A DNA stretch of 64,000 nt from Elgaria multicarinata webbii (taxonomy: Eukaryota > Chordata > Lepidosauria > Squamata > Anguidae). This document shows, piece after piece, positions 23,000 to 34,489 of the stretch. The DNA is taken from positions 5,179,001 to 5,243,000 of the forward strand of contig NC_086185.1 in NCBI RefSeq assembly GCF_023053635.1, in the 5' to 3' direction. The position numbers and the translations under genes are program-made. How positions within the stretch are numbered: the first letter of the stretch is position 1; each line of letters opens with the position of its first letter. The notes below the pieces were generated by a model, which was not told the DNA's origin, ran no database searches, and worked only from the letters and a program-made list of their open reading frames with translations.

Positions 23000-23480
23000 A
23001 ACACATGATAGAGGTGTACAAAATTATGCATGGTATGGAGAATGTGGGAAGGGAGACATTTTTCTCCCTATCTCAAAATACTAGAACCCAATGGGGTCAT
23101 CCCATGAAGCTGATTGGTGGAAGACTCAGGACGAATAAAAGGAAGGACTTCTTCACACACCACATAGTTAAACTATGGAATTCACTACTACAAGTTGTAG
23201 TGATGGCCACCAATTTGGATGGCTTTAAAAGAGGGTTGGATAAATTCCTGGAGGAGAAGGCTATCCCTGGCTACTAGCCCTGATAGGTATGTGCTACCTC
23301 CAGTATCCAAGGCAGTAAGCCTATGTACACCAGTTGCTGAGGAACATGGGTGGGAGGGTGCTGTTGCACTGTGTCCTGCTTTGTTGGTCCCTGGTCGACA
23401 GCTGGTGGGTCACTGTGTGAACAGAGTGCTGGACTAGATGGACCCTCAGTCGGATCCAGCAGGGCTCTTCTTATGTAATT
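23000..23480 (+). mobile_element. CR1-like LINE, 3' end with C-terminal ORF2 remnant
   Basis: Longest remnant of this family in the window: IEVYKIMHGMENVGRETFFS, then KRKDFFTHHIVKLWNSLLQ and MATNLDGFKRGLDKFLEEKA, followed by the complete 3' UTR ending GGATCCAGCAGGGCTCTTCTTATG. The order and residues match the C-terminal end of CR1-clade ORF2. A further fragment of the UTR lies at about 23515-23612. Confidence 0.82.
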
Positions 23481-23902
23481 AACCAAGAAATAGGGTCTGC
23501 TTCTTTCAAGTCTTCTTTGTTGACTTCCCAAAGGCATCTGGTTGGCCACTGTTGGAAAGAGGACCCTGGAAGAGATGGACCTTTGCTCTCGCCCAGCAGG
23601 GGTCTCCTTATGCCTTAAAGAGGTCCTCTTGTTGAATTGGTGTTCATACAGCAATGTACCCTGTTCAACTGCCCCCTCCCCCCCTCCCCATAACAAATGC
23701 CAGAACACAAGAGTTATGGTCCCTGCTTTTTGGTGGCAGCTTTCCATTGCTAATGCCACTCTTGGTGTATTTTGAAGGAGAAATCATGCCCACATATATT
23801 TGTTGTTTGTTTTCATTCGGTCTTTGGAACTCTCCCTGTGCAACCAGAGTGTCCTCATTGATATGCAGAAGGGATCTGTAATTCGGTAACTGGCACAATA
23901 AG

Positions 23903-23903
23903 G

Positions 23904-23951
<48 letters not shown>
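23903..23951. repeat. (GA)n microsatellite
   Basis: About 24 units. Confidence 0.95.
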
Positions 23952-23954
<3 letters not shown>

Positions 23955-24329
23955 TCAGATCCATCTTGGACCAGTCAATGTGCAAAATATTGGTATGTGT
24001 GGAGCGTGCCACAAAACTCGCTGCGCCTCTTCGCAGGAGCGCGCAACACTCCACGACGGCAACAGGTTCCCACTTGGCTCCGAACGTTCAGAGTCCTGGA
24101 TGGGAGACATTTGCCTGACGTGGGTAAACAGGGCATCTTTTTATTTGATTTCCTCCCTCTTCCAAACATTTGCACTGGCCCAGCTGACGGTGGGATGTCG
24201 CTGGCCTTTGTAAACACCACAACAAAAAGTTCTGAATGGGTTGAGTGGGGCCCCCCGAAAAGAAAGGCCGCGCTGTCCTGGAGATGGCCGAGTGCTTCTC
24301 TTACGGCTTGGCCTGTCTGCCTGAGAACT

Positions 24330-24780
24330 TCTATTCATTTGGTTTCAGCACCTGATTAATTAGTTAATTAGGCCTCAGAGGAGAAGACTAGCTCTGTTAT
24401 GTAATTTCAGGGGTCCTGGCACATGAGGTGCTGAGGCCCGCCTTCAAGGAGGCCGCGGAGGGAAACGCTGATTTGCTCTGGATTTCAATTCTCTTCCCGC
24501 CCCACTCCGCGCACACCCCATTTTCACAGGTTTACAGATCTGATCGCTTTAACTGCTGCAAATATTAAGGGTCTTTTCTGTGGCTACATTGCAGTGGGAC
24601 ACGATGCTACGAAATATGGGCAGCAAAGGGGAATTTCAAACGGAAAAGAGTAATTGATTCATAGGTGTACTGAGTCAATGGCATTATTATAATTATAATT
24701 GTCATTGTCATTATCATCATCATTGTGCAATTATTGGTTAGATTAGATTAACTGATTCTGAAAAGCATTATACTTGATTA
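24330..24780. promoter_or_regulatory. Candidate conserved non-coding element
   Basis: Unique stretch with CACCTGATTAATTAGTTAAT, TTATGTAATTTC, ATTATAATTATAATTG and a (CAT)n-like run. An E-box is joined to paired homeodomain cores. No coding frame. Confidence 0.3.
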
Positions 24781-24880
24781 AAAAGGAGTCCCCAGTTTAT
24801 TGGGGAGCAGACAGAGGATCAATAGATGGATAGACAAATACTTTTAAAAACTGCAGATTGGATCCATCATTTTAAAGGAA

Positions 24881-24914
<34 letters not shown>

Positions 24915-24952
24915 CCCTCACAAAGGAAGGGGATCTCTTTTGTAAGAGGGGG

Positions 24953-25100
24953 GATCTACACTACTGCTTTAAAGTGCTTTAAAGCGCTTTGTAACAGTTT
25001 TGACAACTGTTGGGGCCCAGGACACACTGCATATACAGGTTTCAAAACGTTTTCAAAATGCTTTAAAGCGCTTTAAAAGCAGTAGTGTAGATCCCCCCAG
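24953..25100. mobile_element. Palindromic MITE, related family
   Basis: Near-perfect inverted arms: GGGGGGATCTACACTACTGC and GCAGTAGTGTAGATCCCCCC, with repeated CTTTAAAGCGCTTT and the GACAACTGTTGGGGCCCAGG centre. 148 bp, no coding capacity. Confidence 0.8.
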
Positions 25101-25449
25101 GATCTCTGCTAAAACACTTGTTTGCATCCTCTAAAATGAAGGAAGTCTTCTTCTTAAATCCTGGTTTTACACATATGGAAATGTATGTAAATTTTATCGG
25201 TAGATGAAAGGCCAAACTAGTCAAGACGTGATTCACATAGTTCATCCTTGTGCAGTTTTTTTTAAAACAACAACAAATAATTGGTCTGGGGGCTTTGCCC
25301 CCTCTGGACTCCTGATCCAAACTGCCCCCCTCGCACCCTGCCCCAAGGTGTGGCCCTGATCCAGCTGCTGTCTCCACTCTTAGCTGGGCTCTTTTTGTAG
25401 CACCCCTGCATATGTTAACATTATTGTTAACATTATTGCACACTTATGG

Positions 25450-25768
25450 ATGCTTGTGCCTCTGTTTTAAAGCATTCCTGTTCACGTGGAACTCCCTGCT
25501 GATGGAAGCAAGGTTGGCTCCCTCTCTGTGCACCTTCTACTGGCAGGCAAAGACCTTTCTATTCAAGCAAGCCTTTGGCCTGTAAGCGGATCTTTGGGGT
25601 TGTATGCAGTTTTTATTTTATTGTTGTTGCTGTGTTTTTAATGGGGTTTTAATGCATGTGTTTTCATTCTTGTTTTAGTCAGGTTTTCCTTGTGATTCTA
25701 AGTCTCCTTGAGTGTCATTTTTCTTGGTAGAAAGGCAAAGTACAAATAAAATGAATTAATCCATACAT
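25450..25768 (+). mobile_element. L2-type LINE, 3' end, old copy
   Basis: WNSLLMEARLAPSLCTFYWQ-like codons followed by AKTFLFKQAFGL and a UTR ending GGCAAAGTACAAATAAAATG. More diverged than the other L2 copies. Confidence 0.65.
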
Positions 25769-26230
25769 TCCAAATTCCCCTCTTTTTTTCTCTAGATGCT
25801 CAAATTCCCTATATCACGTCAACCCTTGCTGAAGATGTACACCCTTCCTCAGAGCTCTTGCACAAGGCTAAGAGACCGCCAAGCAAACCGAAACAGACCC
25901 CCCTGCCCCCCGAAAAAGTTGAAAGTTAAGCGTTGAAGACCCCTCTTTTATGTGTTTGTGGAAGAAGAGGGGGGGAGTCAATGAATGGGAGAATAAAACA
26001 AGATTTAGTAGTTTTCCACTTAATTTCAGTGAAAAGGACAACTACCTTACCTATTGCACTGATAATGTAACGAGGAGGAAGGAAAACAAAAAAAGCATTG
26101 TGCAACAGACATCTCCTATAGTTGTCCCGAAGAAACTTTTCTTTCTAATATCTGCTGTGTGCTTCTAATTAATGCGGAACATTCCAGAGCTGAAATGGCT
26201 TAATGCATAACAAGTGGGAAAAGGCAAGCA

Positions 26231-26235
<5 letters not shown>

Positions 26236-26265
<30 letters not shown>
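26236..26265. repeat. (GA)n microsatellite
   Basis: About 15 units. Confidence 0.93.
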
Positions 26266-26267
<2 letters not shown>

Positions 26268-26799
26268 TTCTCAGTGTTTACGATTGCCCTGCTAGAGTTA
26301 TGGGAGAGAAAGCTGGCCTCCCCCTTCCTTCCAACCCCCCCCCCCAGCCCCCCAGCCCCAACCTCCCCAACTTACTGTCTGTTAAATCAGACCCTTTTGA
26401 AAAGGGAATCGCAACCTACAAAAGCTGCCAATCAAAGCCTGCCCTCCAAAGCCGGAGTTCACATGGGCTTCAAATGACAGCCCCCTCCTCCCCCCCGGCC
26501 CACCCCCACCCACTTGCAAAGCATCAATCTCTCACCCCCTCCCTGCCACCCCACACACACCCAGGGCCCATTGTGCAGGCTGCAGGTGTTGGTTACAGCA
26601 CCCAAAGCCGCCCCACCACACACAACTCCGCCTCTGAGTTGCTGGGCCTGCGGACAATGTGACCGTGTGAGAAGAGAGGGCGGTGCAGGGTTTGCGGAGG
26701 AGGGTAGCAGACAGATGGTGGAGGGTACCGAGGGTAAAGTCATTTCCAAACAATTGCCTTCTATTTTTAACTTTCCCCCCATCGGCCCAATTTTGCCCC

Positions 26800-27130
26800 C
26801 TCCCAAACAAAACAGTGCGCCCCCAATCACCGGATCGCGTGGGCCCAGCGCCTTCGGGAGAGGAAGTACGAGGAGCAGCGTGCACGCCGCTCTCGAACTG
26901 AAATGCTCATAACCGAGGTCTGAGGAGGCGCGCCCCCCTCCCAGTGAGAATGGAAATAGTTTGGCCAAAGAATGTACTGGGGCGGCCGATGGAAGGGAAA
27001 TCAACGTTTCGATTCAAAGATGACATTTTAAAACTTTTTGGCGATGCACGTTCCTAGAGGCGGCAGTCTAAGCAGACGCGCAAACATCTTTCGGTTTAAT
27101 GTTTCTTCTGGTGGCTCGGTGTGAAAAGAT
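26800..27130. promoter_or_regulatory. GC/CpG-rich unique segment, possible regulatory element or minor promoter
   Basis: After a pyrimidine-rich stretch (26320-26600) there is a non-repetitive segment with several CpGs (GGATCGCG, GAGGCGCGCC, GGGGCGGCC, AGACGCGC) that matches none of the repeat families seen elsewhere in the window. No splice-bounded frame stands out. It could be a conserved non-coding element or an alternative promoter. Confidence 0.35.
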
Positions 27131-27785
27131 TGCATTGCTTAAAAGGAAAAAAAAAGAGAGGAAGAAACAACAACCAAACCGCCCCACTTTAATTTGGGAT
27201 GCAGATGTATTGTACCCAGGAGAGAAAAAACAGCGGGAAATTTTGCAAAGAAAGCCTTCTCGAAAATGAGCAGGAACATCTTCACAAGAGCACGTATGGC
27301 TTGTGGGGTGTATTGCACCATCGGTCTACAGAGTGTTCAAGAACGGGAAGAAGGATCCCCGTCCCAAGGGGACTACAATCTAAAAAAGTCAATGCTGTGG
27401 AGGCCACAAAGAGGTTGTTAGGAGGAAGATGGATGTGAGAGAATCGGGGGGGGGGGGGGAAATACTGTTCAGTTTGGTTGCATACATTTAGGTTTTATTT
27501 CAGCAGGGGGTGGATGAGGTGCCCCCCCCACAACCAAGACATTCCCATGGGGCTTGTGCAAGAAAACTCCTCAGAGGCCTGTGCCACCATCAAACTCCAG
27601 AAAGGAGTCAAGAAAGAATGGGCTAGGTGTGTTTTTTAAACAGTGCAGGCAATACCTTGATCAATGCACAAATGATTTCATGTTGCAGTTACCACTTTAA
27701 AATGTACTGAATGCTAGCAAGGTGCGGTACAAATCACAGAAATGTCGCTTTATTAAAAGTGAGGTGCTCCCCGGGCCCCACCCAG

Positions 27786-28505
27786 ACTGAGAGTGGTTGT
27801 GGGTGATTTGGTAAGGAAAGATATGCACTCTGCATATGGGCAGAAGAATCACGTCACTATTATTCTTCCTAAGCGCAATGGTAGACTGGCCAACGTGATT
27901 GTATTATGCCAGTACTTTGCCATCTGCACTGGATGCCAGATCACGTCCTGGCCCAATTCGAAGTGCCTAAACAGCTTGGGGCCAGGTTACTTGAAGTATC
28001 ATCTCCTGCCATATATACCTGCCCGGACCCAAAGAACATCCTCAACAGTCCTTCCCACCAACGGAAATGTGTTGGGTGGCTACCAAGAAGAGGACCTTTT
28101 CTACTGTGGCACCCCAGTTGTGGAATGACCTTCCCAGAGAGGCTTAGGCCTTAGCTAGACATAAGGTTTATCCCGGAATCATCCCGTGGTCGTCCCTGCT
28201 TGCTCCCGGGATATCCTGTGTGTCATTTACATAAACAGGGACGACCCCGGGACGATCCTGGGATAAGCCTTAGGTCTAGTCTGGCTCCGATGTGGTACTC
28301 TTTCCAACAACAGGTGAAAACCTCCTTATTTTCCCAGGCATTTTAGTCTTTCACTTTCTGTTGTTTTAAATCTGCCTTTTAAATCTTTGCATTGCTGCTA
28401 AGTTTTATTTTTGTTTTTTACTCTTATTTTATACCGTAGTTTTAAACTTTTCTATTGTATCGTGTTGCATTGGTTTTATTCATTGTGAACCACCCAATAC
28501 ACACA
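27786..28505 (+). mobile_element. L2-type LINE, 3' end, interrupted by a MITE
   Basis: LGPGYLKYHLLPYIPARTQR and WHPSCGMTFPE-type remnants of the ORF2 C terminus, a palindromic insertion at 28147-28286, then QQVKTSLFSQAF-type codons, a T-rich UTR and a GTGAACCACCCAATA end. Confidence 0.72.
28147..28286. mobile_element. Short palindromic MITE, family Y, inside an L2
   Basis: GGCCTTAGCTAGACATAAGG left and AAGCCTTAGGTCTAGTCTGG right, with GGTCGTCCCTGCTTGCTCCC / AACAGGGACGACCCCGGGAC arms. It splits the L2 at 27786-28505. Confidence 0.75.
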
Positions 28506-28787
28506 TTCAGGAGTGGATTATTTTTCCAGATTTAAGCTCCACCTGTACTAAAGCTGAGACTTCTTCTGCTTGGGGCCATTTTCATCCAGTGTACATTTAC
28601 TCCACATTCATCTCTACATCTTATGCTTAACTAGAATTGTTAACTGGCAACTGGAGGAAAACTAAGGCACTAGTTTATTTATTTATTTATTTATTTGCAA
28701 CATTTATTTACCACTCAATTACCTAACACAAATTGCCTTGGTTTCATTTTCTATCATCCTTCCACTTAGTTTTTTCCTCCAGTGTAG

Positions 28788-28788
<1 letters not shown>

Positions 28789-28822
<34 letters not shown>

Positions 28823-28838
28823 ATTATTATTATTATTA
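28789..28838. repeat. (GTT)n(ATT)n microsatellite
   Basis: Ten or more GTT units passing into ATT units. Confidence 0.93.
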
Positions 28839-29109
28839 AATAAAAATCTCTGGCAAGAAATATCAAATTGTGTGTGTCTGTCGATTTGCATTCCTCACCT
28901 TGGTTGAATTTATCCAATTGTACAAATCAAGAAATAAGAAGGAGATAATAACCAAAAGTGTGGAAAGCATCACAATTGTCCTGACTTGTCCTCTAATTTT
29001 CTTAGGTCAATTGCCTGAATTCTGAGTCTAAAGAGCAGTGAGTGATTTCATGCAAACATGGGCCAGGACTGGGGAGAATTTTATATTGGGCATATTCAGC
29101 ATCCTGAAG

Positions 29110-29153
29110 AAGAGGAGGAGGAGGAGGAGGAGGAGGAGGAGAAGGAGGAGGAG
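29110..29153. repeat. (GGA)n microsatellite
   Basis: About 14 units with one AGA. Confidence 0.93.
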
Positions 29154-29396
29154 AGTTTATAGACCTTCTAGTTGCCTCTATTGCTGTGATCCTATGCAAG
29201 TTTCACGGGAGTCCTCGATTCACCGAGGCCTAATTCTGAGTAAATCAGAGTGTGGTTTTGGTGTGTTTTTAATTTTTGAAACTCCAACATTTTACAGTTA
29301 ATCTTGCATTTTCTAGAGGCTGAACATTGTTTGAAATATTATTGTTATTAAAATAATTTGCTATAGGAAGAATCAAACTGAACAAGAACAACAGCA

Positions 29397-29397
<1 letters not shown>

Positions 29398-29451
<54 letters not shown>
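29398..29451. repeat. (ATT)n microsatellite
   Basis: About 17 pure units next to an L2-type LINE. Confidence 0.95.
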
Positions 29452-29452
<1 letters not shown>

Positions 29453-29454
29453 CG

Positions 29455-29890
29455 CCTTTTGCCCAATGCTGGGCCTCAAGGCGGCCTTACAAAGTTTAAA
29501 ACATTCATTGGGGTGGGGGAACAAAACCATAAATGTTTAAAATACACAACAAAATTATAAGACGTTAACATAGATGGAGGGCCAGATTATTCTCCAAAGG
29601 CCTGCTGGAGCAAACAAGTTTTTGCCTGTTTCCAAAAGCCCGTCAAGGAGGGAGCCAGCCTAGCTTCCCCGGGAAGAGAGTTCCAAAGCACTGGAGCAGC
29701 CACCAAGAAGGCCCTCCCCCATGTTCCCACCAAGCGCGCCTGTGAGGATGGTGGGACTGAAAGAAGGGCTTCTTCAGAAGATCTCAAAGCATGGGCAGGC
29801 TCATAAGTGAGAATACGGTCTTTCAGATAACCTGGACCCGAGCCATATAGGGCTTTATAGGTCATAACCAGCACTTTGAATTGTGCCCGG
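29455..29890 (-). mobile_element. L2/CR1-group LINE, ORF2 C terminus and 3' end
   Basis: Minus frame of 95 residues: MLVMTYKALYGSGPGYLKDR, EPAHALRSSEEALLSVPPSS, AFLVAAPVLWNSLPGEARL and WKQAKTCLLQQAF. This is the C-terminal block of L2-type ORF2 in one uninterrupted frame. An ATT microsatellite lies at its 3' edge. Confidence 0.78.
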
Positions 29891-29990
29891 AACCAGACAT
29901 TCCATTACATGTCTGCTCAGAGGTATCCAATCCTAGTGATTTCAGTATGGCTTACTCACAGGTAAATAGGTATAGGATTGCAGCCTAAAA

Positions 29991-30752
29991 CAAATACTGT
30001 CGTTATTATTACACGATGAACAGATATAATATAACGTATTTATTGTAGGACAACCATATGCAGGTCTATGCAGGAGTCTTTAGCTGCAAGTGTGACTTTA
30101 TGTTATGCATGCATGTTATAAATTATACGCACATATAAAGTATATTACTTTGTATACCCCATTTTATGTACATCAACGCCATCATCAGTAAAACCTTTCT
30201 TGCAATATTGATATTGATCCTGGCCTTTTCCCAGAGCTCTGCAGGGGTTCCAGCACACACATGGAGATCCCCAGGGAACGGATGTTTCAGTCACTAAAAA
30301 AAACAAAACCTCAGCAAAAGCGATTGCACATATGTGATGGCATCAACGAACATACCAGGGCCTCTGGATTAGAACTGACAATTGGGTGCAATCCAGAGCA
30401 ATCCAAAAGTAATGAGAGGGGTTTTGCCCTGGACTTGCATTGGGGTGTTTTGGGTTGCGTGGGTGGGCAGGGGATTGCACACCCACCCACCCCCCCCCCC
30501 CGGGTAATCTACAAACCCTTTTAAAGAGCCCCGGAAACATTGAGCTGAACAGGGCAGCCACGCAAGCCAGGAAGAACGAAACGCTGAGTTAGAACATGCT
30601 TACTGGTGCGTCAATGTGATAACATCTCTCCGACGGGCAGGATGGAAAAGGCAGAACTGTCCTTTTCCCCTGAAGGGACTTAGTGAGTTCCGCTTTGCTA
30701 GTCAAAACAACATGTTTCAAGTTTCATGAGATTGGCATTTGAGACCTGGAGG

Positions 30753-30797
<45 letters not shown>

Positions 30798-31310
30798 GAC
30801 AGGATGTTTTGACTTTGCAGCAAGGGCACCTTATGATTTGCACCTTTCTTGGAGATCCTTCCCTCCCTTAGGAACCCTTGCAGTTTTGACTTGTAGGCTC
30901 AACGGTCTGATTTGCACAGTCACAGAGGTAACCTCCCAGACCAGGTCCGACCTGGGCTCTCCATTCAGCACTGTCCAGCAGGCTGCCATTTTAATTTCCC
31001 ACATTGCCACTGATGCAGCATCGCTCCAGGCCCTTGTGGGGAATGTCACCACTCAGGTGCGCCTTCCCCCATTCTGCGGCCAGTCATCAAAGGTACAATA
31101 ATAAAATGTAGAGGGAAGGGCTTTTGAAACAGAGCAGACTTTAAAAAAAACAAACAGATTTGGGATAGGGCAACTGGGATGGGAGCTGTTGTTTGAAGGA
31201 AAAAACAAAAACTGAAAAGAAAACATTAGAAATCCAATGGGCACAAACCTGTGATTACAACCAAAGTAGCTCTTTGGATCCTGGCCATTATTAGATAAAA
31301 AATGAAGACA
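29991..31310. other. Intergenic, no gene seen
   Basis: Unique sequence with a GT microsatellite and a C-run at 30485-30500. A plus-strand frame at 30739-31101 overlaps the microsatellite and lacks splice or start support. Confidence 0.4.
30752..30797. repeat. (GT)n microsatellite
   Basis: About 22 units with one ATAT break. Confidence 0.93.
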
Positions 31311-31312
31311 TA

Positions 31313-31660
31313 AGAAGAGCGCTGAGGCTGAATCAAACCATGGGTCCATCTCTGTTCACACAGTGGCCAACCAGCTGTTGACCAGGTTATGTGCTACCTC
31401 CAGTATTCGAGGCAGTAAGCCTGAATGCACCAGTTGCTGGGGAACATGGGCGGGAGGGTGATGTTGCACCGTGTCCTGCTTGGGTGGTCCCTGGTCGACA
31501 GCTGGTTGGCCACTGTGTGAACAGAGTGTTGGACTAGGTGGACCCTCGGTCTGATCCAGCATGGCACTTATGTTCTTAACCCACAAGCAGGACACAGTGC
31601 AACAGCACTCTCCCACCCATGTTCCCCAGCAACTGGAGTACATAGGCTTGCGGCCTCTCT
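31313..31660. mobile_element. CR1-like LINE 3' ends, one inserted in another on the opposite strand
   Basis: 31313-31383 and 31578-31660 are two pieces of one minus-strand 3' UTR. They are split by a plus-strand copy of the same family at 31384-31577 that starts TTATGTGCTACCTCCAG and ends GCACTTATGTTCTTA. The outer pieces join at TTGACCAGG / ACCCACAAGCAGGACA, the expected continuous order seen in other copies. Confidence 0.7.
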
Positions 31661-32091
31661 CCTACCAGCATCACCAGTGTTGTTTTAACTGATGCTAGCT
31701 GCTTTGGACATCTTGATTTGGGAGGGTTTCGCTGCTCGTTTGTGTTTTAAAAAACAGCAGCAGCAACAACAGCCACAATCACAAGAACAACGGCAACATC
31801 AGCGGAAATATCAGGGACCTATTTGTTTTTACAATCCCACTTTCCTATCAACATTGCCCCTCCACTGTTTACAACAACAGCATATTAAAAGCTCTCCTAT
31901 TGCAACAAAAATGACTCCAAAAGAGAAACAGCAGCCAGTAAAAAGCTTCAGATAAATCATGAATTAAAACCATCGAAGATTAAGCGCTACCAAAAGTGTG
32001 AGCAACACAAGTCATTTTTAGGTGGCACCAAAAAGACTGAATGTAAGTAATTTTGTTACAGTCACAAGACCAGCAGAGAAGACCTACGCAT

Positions 32092-32288
32092 TTATTACAT
32101 TTGTATCTCGCCATTCCTCCAAGGAGCTCAGAGTGATACATCTAACTGTTTTGCTCTCACAACAACCCTGCGAGGTAGAACATAGGTGGGGGAGAGAGAG
32201 AGAGTTATTACCCCAAATGAGCTCTGCATGGGATTTGAACCCAGGCCTAATACAGGTCTCCTGACGTTACACCTCCAGCCGGTTCTCA
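32092..32288 (-). mobile_element. tRNA-derived SINE
   Basis: Reverse-strand copy: TCTCACAACAACCCTGCGAG corresponds to the CTCGCAGGGTTGTTGTGAGA body, and GGGATTTGAACCCAGGCC to the B box. Confidence 0.7.
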
Positions 32289-33054
32289 GTCTGAGTTTTC
32301 AGCCTGTGAGCCAGTTAATGTGATGTCAGAAAAAGGTTCTCCAGTAGTAGGTTTTTGTCTTATTTTAAAACGGCTTGAACGAAGAGCCACTCTTGGCCAC
32401 TCCAAACTGTGAACGTAGCACCCTCTGGTGTTCACGTTCTGTACCTTCGTATATTTCTTCCCATTTTTCCTCTTCCCGAGGAATCCGTTATATCCCTTCA
32501 TTGCTAAGGGTCAAACTAGATGTGATGCAAGGAAATCTATGCACAGGATCTCCCACAATTTGTCCATTTGATTTTTTAAAATTAATTTGGCCACATGGAT
32601 CCATGCGTCCAGCAGGCGCTGCTTAACGACTCCAGACACTGAACCCGGCCCTGTCAAATGTTAGATTGTAAGCCACTCAGGGCAGGGATCTGTTCTCATA
32701 TACTCTGTGCCAGACATATTGATGGTGCTAAATAAATAGTGCTACCACTGCTACCACGTATTTGATTGTTATGTATACCAGAGGTCATTTATGCTCTGCT
32801 TCCAGAATGCCAGAGCTTTGACCTTAAAAATGTGCAAGCAGTTTCTGCACCTCCACAGCAATGAGGACTAGAATCTTTTTTCTCGATTATGAAAGCTGAG
32901 ATATTTGACCATCCAAATTCTAGACAACGTACCCTGGTATGGATTGAATTCCATGCCGTTTTGACCCATGGGATACGCAGATGTGAGCAGAAATAAAGAT
33001 ATAACATTTTGCTACTATCACCACTTTCCATGAAATTAAATAGCTGTTCCCACT

Positions 33055-33060
33055 TTTATT
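33055..33060 (-). terminator. Possible poly(A) signal of the membrane-protein gene
   Basis: AATAAA on the minus strand, about 395 bp beyond the stop codon of the minus-strand gene, in an AT-rich stretch. This distance is normal for a 3' UTR. AT-rich DNA produces this hexamer by chance, so the call is weak. Confidence 0.35.
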
Positions 33061-33452
33061 TACTTTTGATTTATTTGTTTGTGTGTGTGTTTTTTTAAAA
33101 AAATGATTCCTCCAATAAGTCCTTAATTTACCAGGTCAGAAATTTGTTTCTGAGTTCAAGTCACAGTGATTGATCCCTCTTTCATTCTCTTTGTGGGGAA
33201 TTTTGTAGGTTGGGTTCTTGCTAGGGTTTGGTTAATTTTTTTTTTAAAAACACGCAAATAAATGAAATGAGGTTACCTCCATTTCACCAAGTGGAGGGAT
33301 TGAGAGGGGCAGAGGTTGTGGCAAAGCCATCAGTCGGGGGCTGTTTTAACAGGCCACAGGTGCTGAAGCGTATCTGTGGCTCTAAGCCACTGAGGATGGC
33401 AAGGCCGGGACGGGTCGTCCTCTCTCTGGAGCAAACGCAACAATCTCTTTCA

Positions 33453-33870
33453 TCACATGTCGTGAATGGCGTACAGCACGATGCTCCCTGATTCGTTATT
33501 TATTTCAAGCTCCTCATCCTGGGAGCCAATGCTGTCCAGGGACTCCTTCGACTCGCTCCTGGAGGAACTGTATAAGCACTGGAAATGCTCGACAGAGTAA
33601 AGACTCCCAGACTCGTCAGAATGAAGGCTTTCACAGGAATGGCGTCCATAAACGTGGCAGACGGAGAAGGTACCTGACTTCTGGTTTGGTAGAAAAGCAC
33701 CCAGCGGATGGGACACAGGGTCTTCCGGCGGTAGGTCAGGCGGCCGAGACGGCAGCAGTGCCGGCTCGCCTTCGGAGGAAGCCAACTGGTTGGGCTGCAG
33801 AGTTAGGACAATTTTCGTTTCCTTGCAGTGTGCCTGGATGGCGGAAGACGGCAGGTCTTTCTTCAGCATA
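33453..33870 (-). CDS. Terminal coding exon of an unrecognised single-pass membrane protein (cytoplasmic tail)
   Basis: Minus-strand exon of 418 nt that opens after a pyrimidine-rich acceptor (ttgttcttaaag, then TATGCTG) and ends at a TGA. It encodes 138 residues after the split codon. Joined to the exon at 34728-34854, the junction AG+T gives Ser and the frame stays open. The tail is rich in Pro, then Ser and acidic residues, with several Tyr (for example SGSLYSVEHFQCLYSSSRSE), and ends SGSIVLYAIHDM. There is no signal or membrane segment in this exon; it would follow the membrane helix as an intracellular region with possible phosphorylation sites. Codon-like structure, matching splice phase and the clean acceptor make it a real exon rather than a chance frame. 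I do not recognise the family, so no function is assigned. Confidence 0.72.
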
Positions 33871-33943
33871 CTTTAAGAACAAGGACAAAATCAAAATCTG
33901 GACTAATTGACTGATGAGTAATCTCCCCGGGTTCGTTTTAATT

Positions 33944-34489
33944 AGGGCTGTGCAGCACCTCGGGCTGAGGCCCCGAAACCGAGCTGAGGCGGGCTGATTC
34001 GGCCCGCCTTGGCTCAGTTCTGAGGCGGTTTGGACGAAGCCTGAGGCGCACTGAAACTGAAGCCAATTGGCTCTGAAGCTTCAGGGTGCCTCAGCGCTTC
34101 AGAGTGGCCCTTGGTGTTCCTTTACCTGCTGCTTCCATTGCCATCCACCGCTGCCTCTGTCCTTGCATCTGGTGGCTTCCGCTGCTGCCAGCGCATATGA
34201 CCGGAAGTAGGCTGCAGCAGCCTACTTTCGGTCATATGTGTCGGCGGCAGCAGAAGCCACCAGACGCAAGGATAGAGGCAGCAGTGGACGGTGGCGGCGG
34301 GCGGTGGCAGTAGGTAAGTGGGGAAAGGGAGAAAAGTCTGAGTCGCGTCCGAGGGCCTGACTCTTGTGTTGGCTTCGGTGCAGAGATGGGTTGGGCAAAC
34401 GCCGAAGCACACCCGAGCTGAACTGGGACTGCTTCGGGGGCTCCGAGCCAGCCTCCGAGGCGGATCAGGGGATGGGTGCACAGCCCTAG
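33944..34489. mobile_element. Palindromic hAT-like non-autonomous element in an intron
   Basis: Ends AGGGCTGTGCAGCACCTCGG and GATGGGTGCACAGCCCTAG. Long inverted arms include GCTGCCAGCGCATATGACCG / CGGTCATATGTGTCGGCGGC and CCACCGCTGCCTCTGTCCTT / AGGATAGAGGCAGCAGTGGA. It fills most of the 857-bp intron of the minus-strand membrane-protein gene. The GGGCTGTGCA terminus is one I associate with hAT families of reptiles. Confidence 0.72.

Larger units (their letters stand above)
31661..33452. other. Intergenic to 3' flank of the membrane-protein gene
   Basis: A (CAGCAA)n-like stretch at 31757-31800 and a SINE at 32092-32288. The part from about 33050 to 33452 is probably the 3' UTR of the minus-strand gene. 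No other exon recognised. Confidence 0.45.

Noticed and set aside
23274-23759. 161-codon minus-strand frame
   Set aside because: Reverse reading of a CR1-like LINE 3' UTR.
26459-27004. 181-codon minus-strand frame
   Set aside because: Product of G/C-rich biased DNA with a matching frame on the other strand; no domain, no splice sites.
30739-31101. Plus-strand frame with a possible exon-like part at 30890-31070
   Set aside because: Begins in a GT microsatellite; the acceptor and donor candidates are weak and no domain is recognised.
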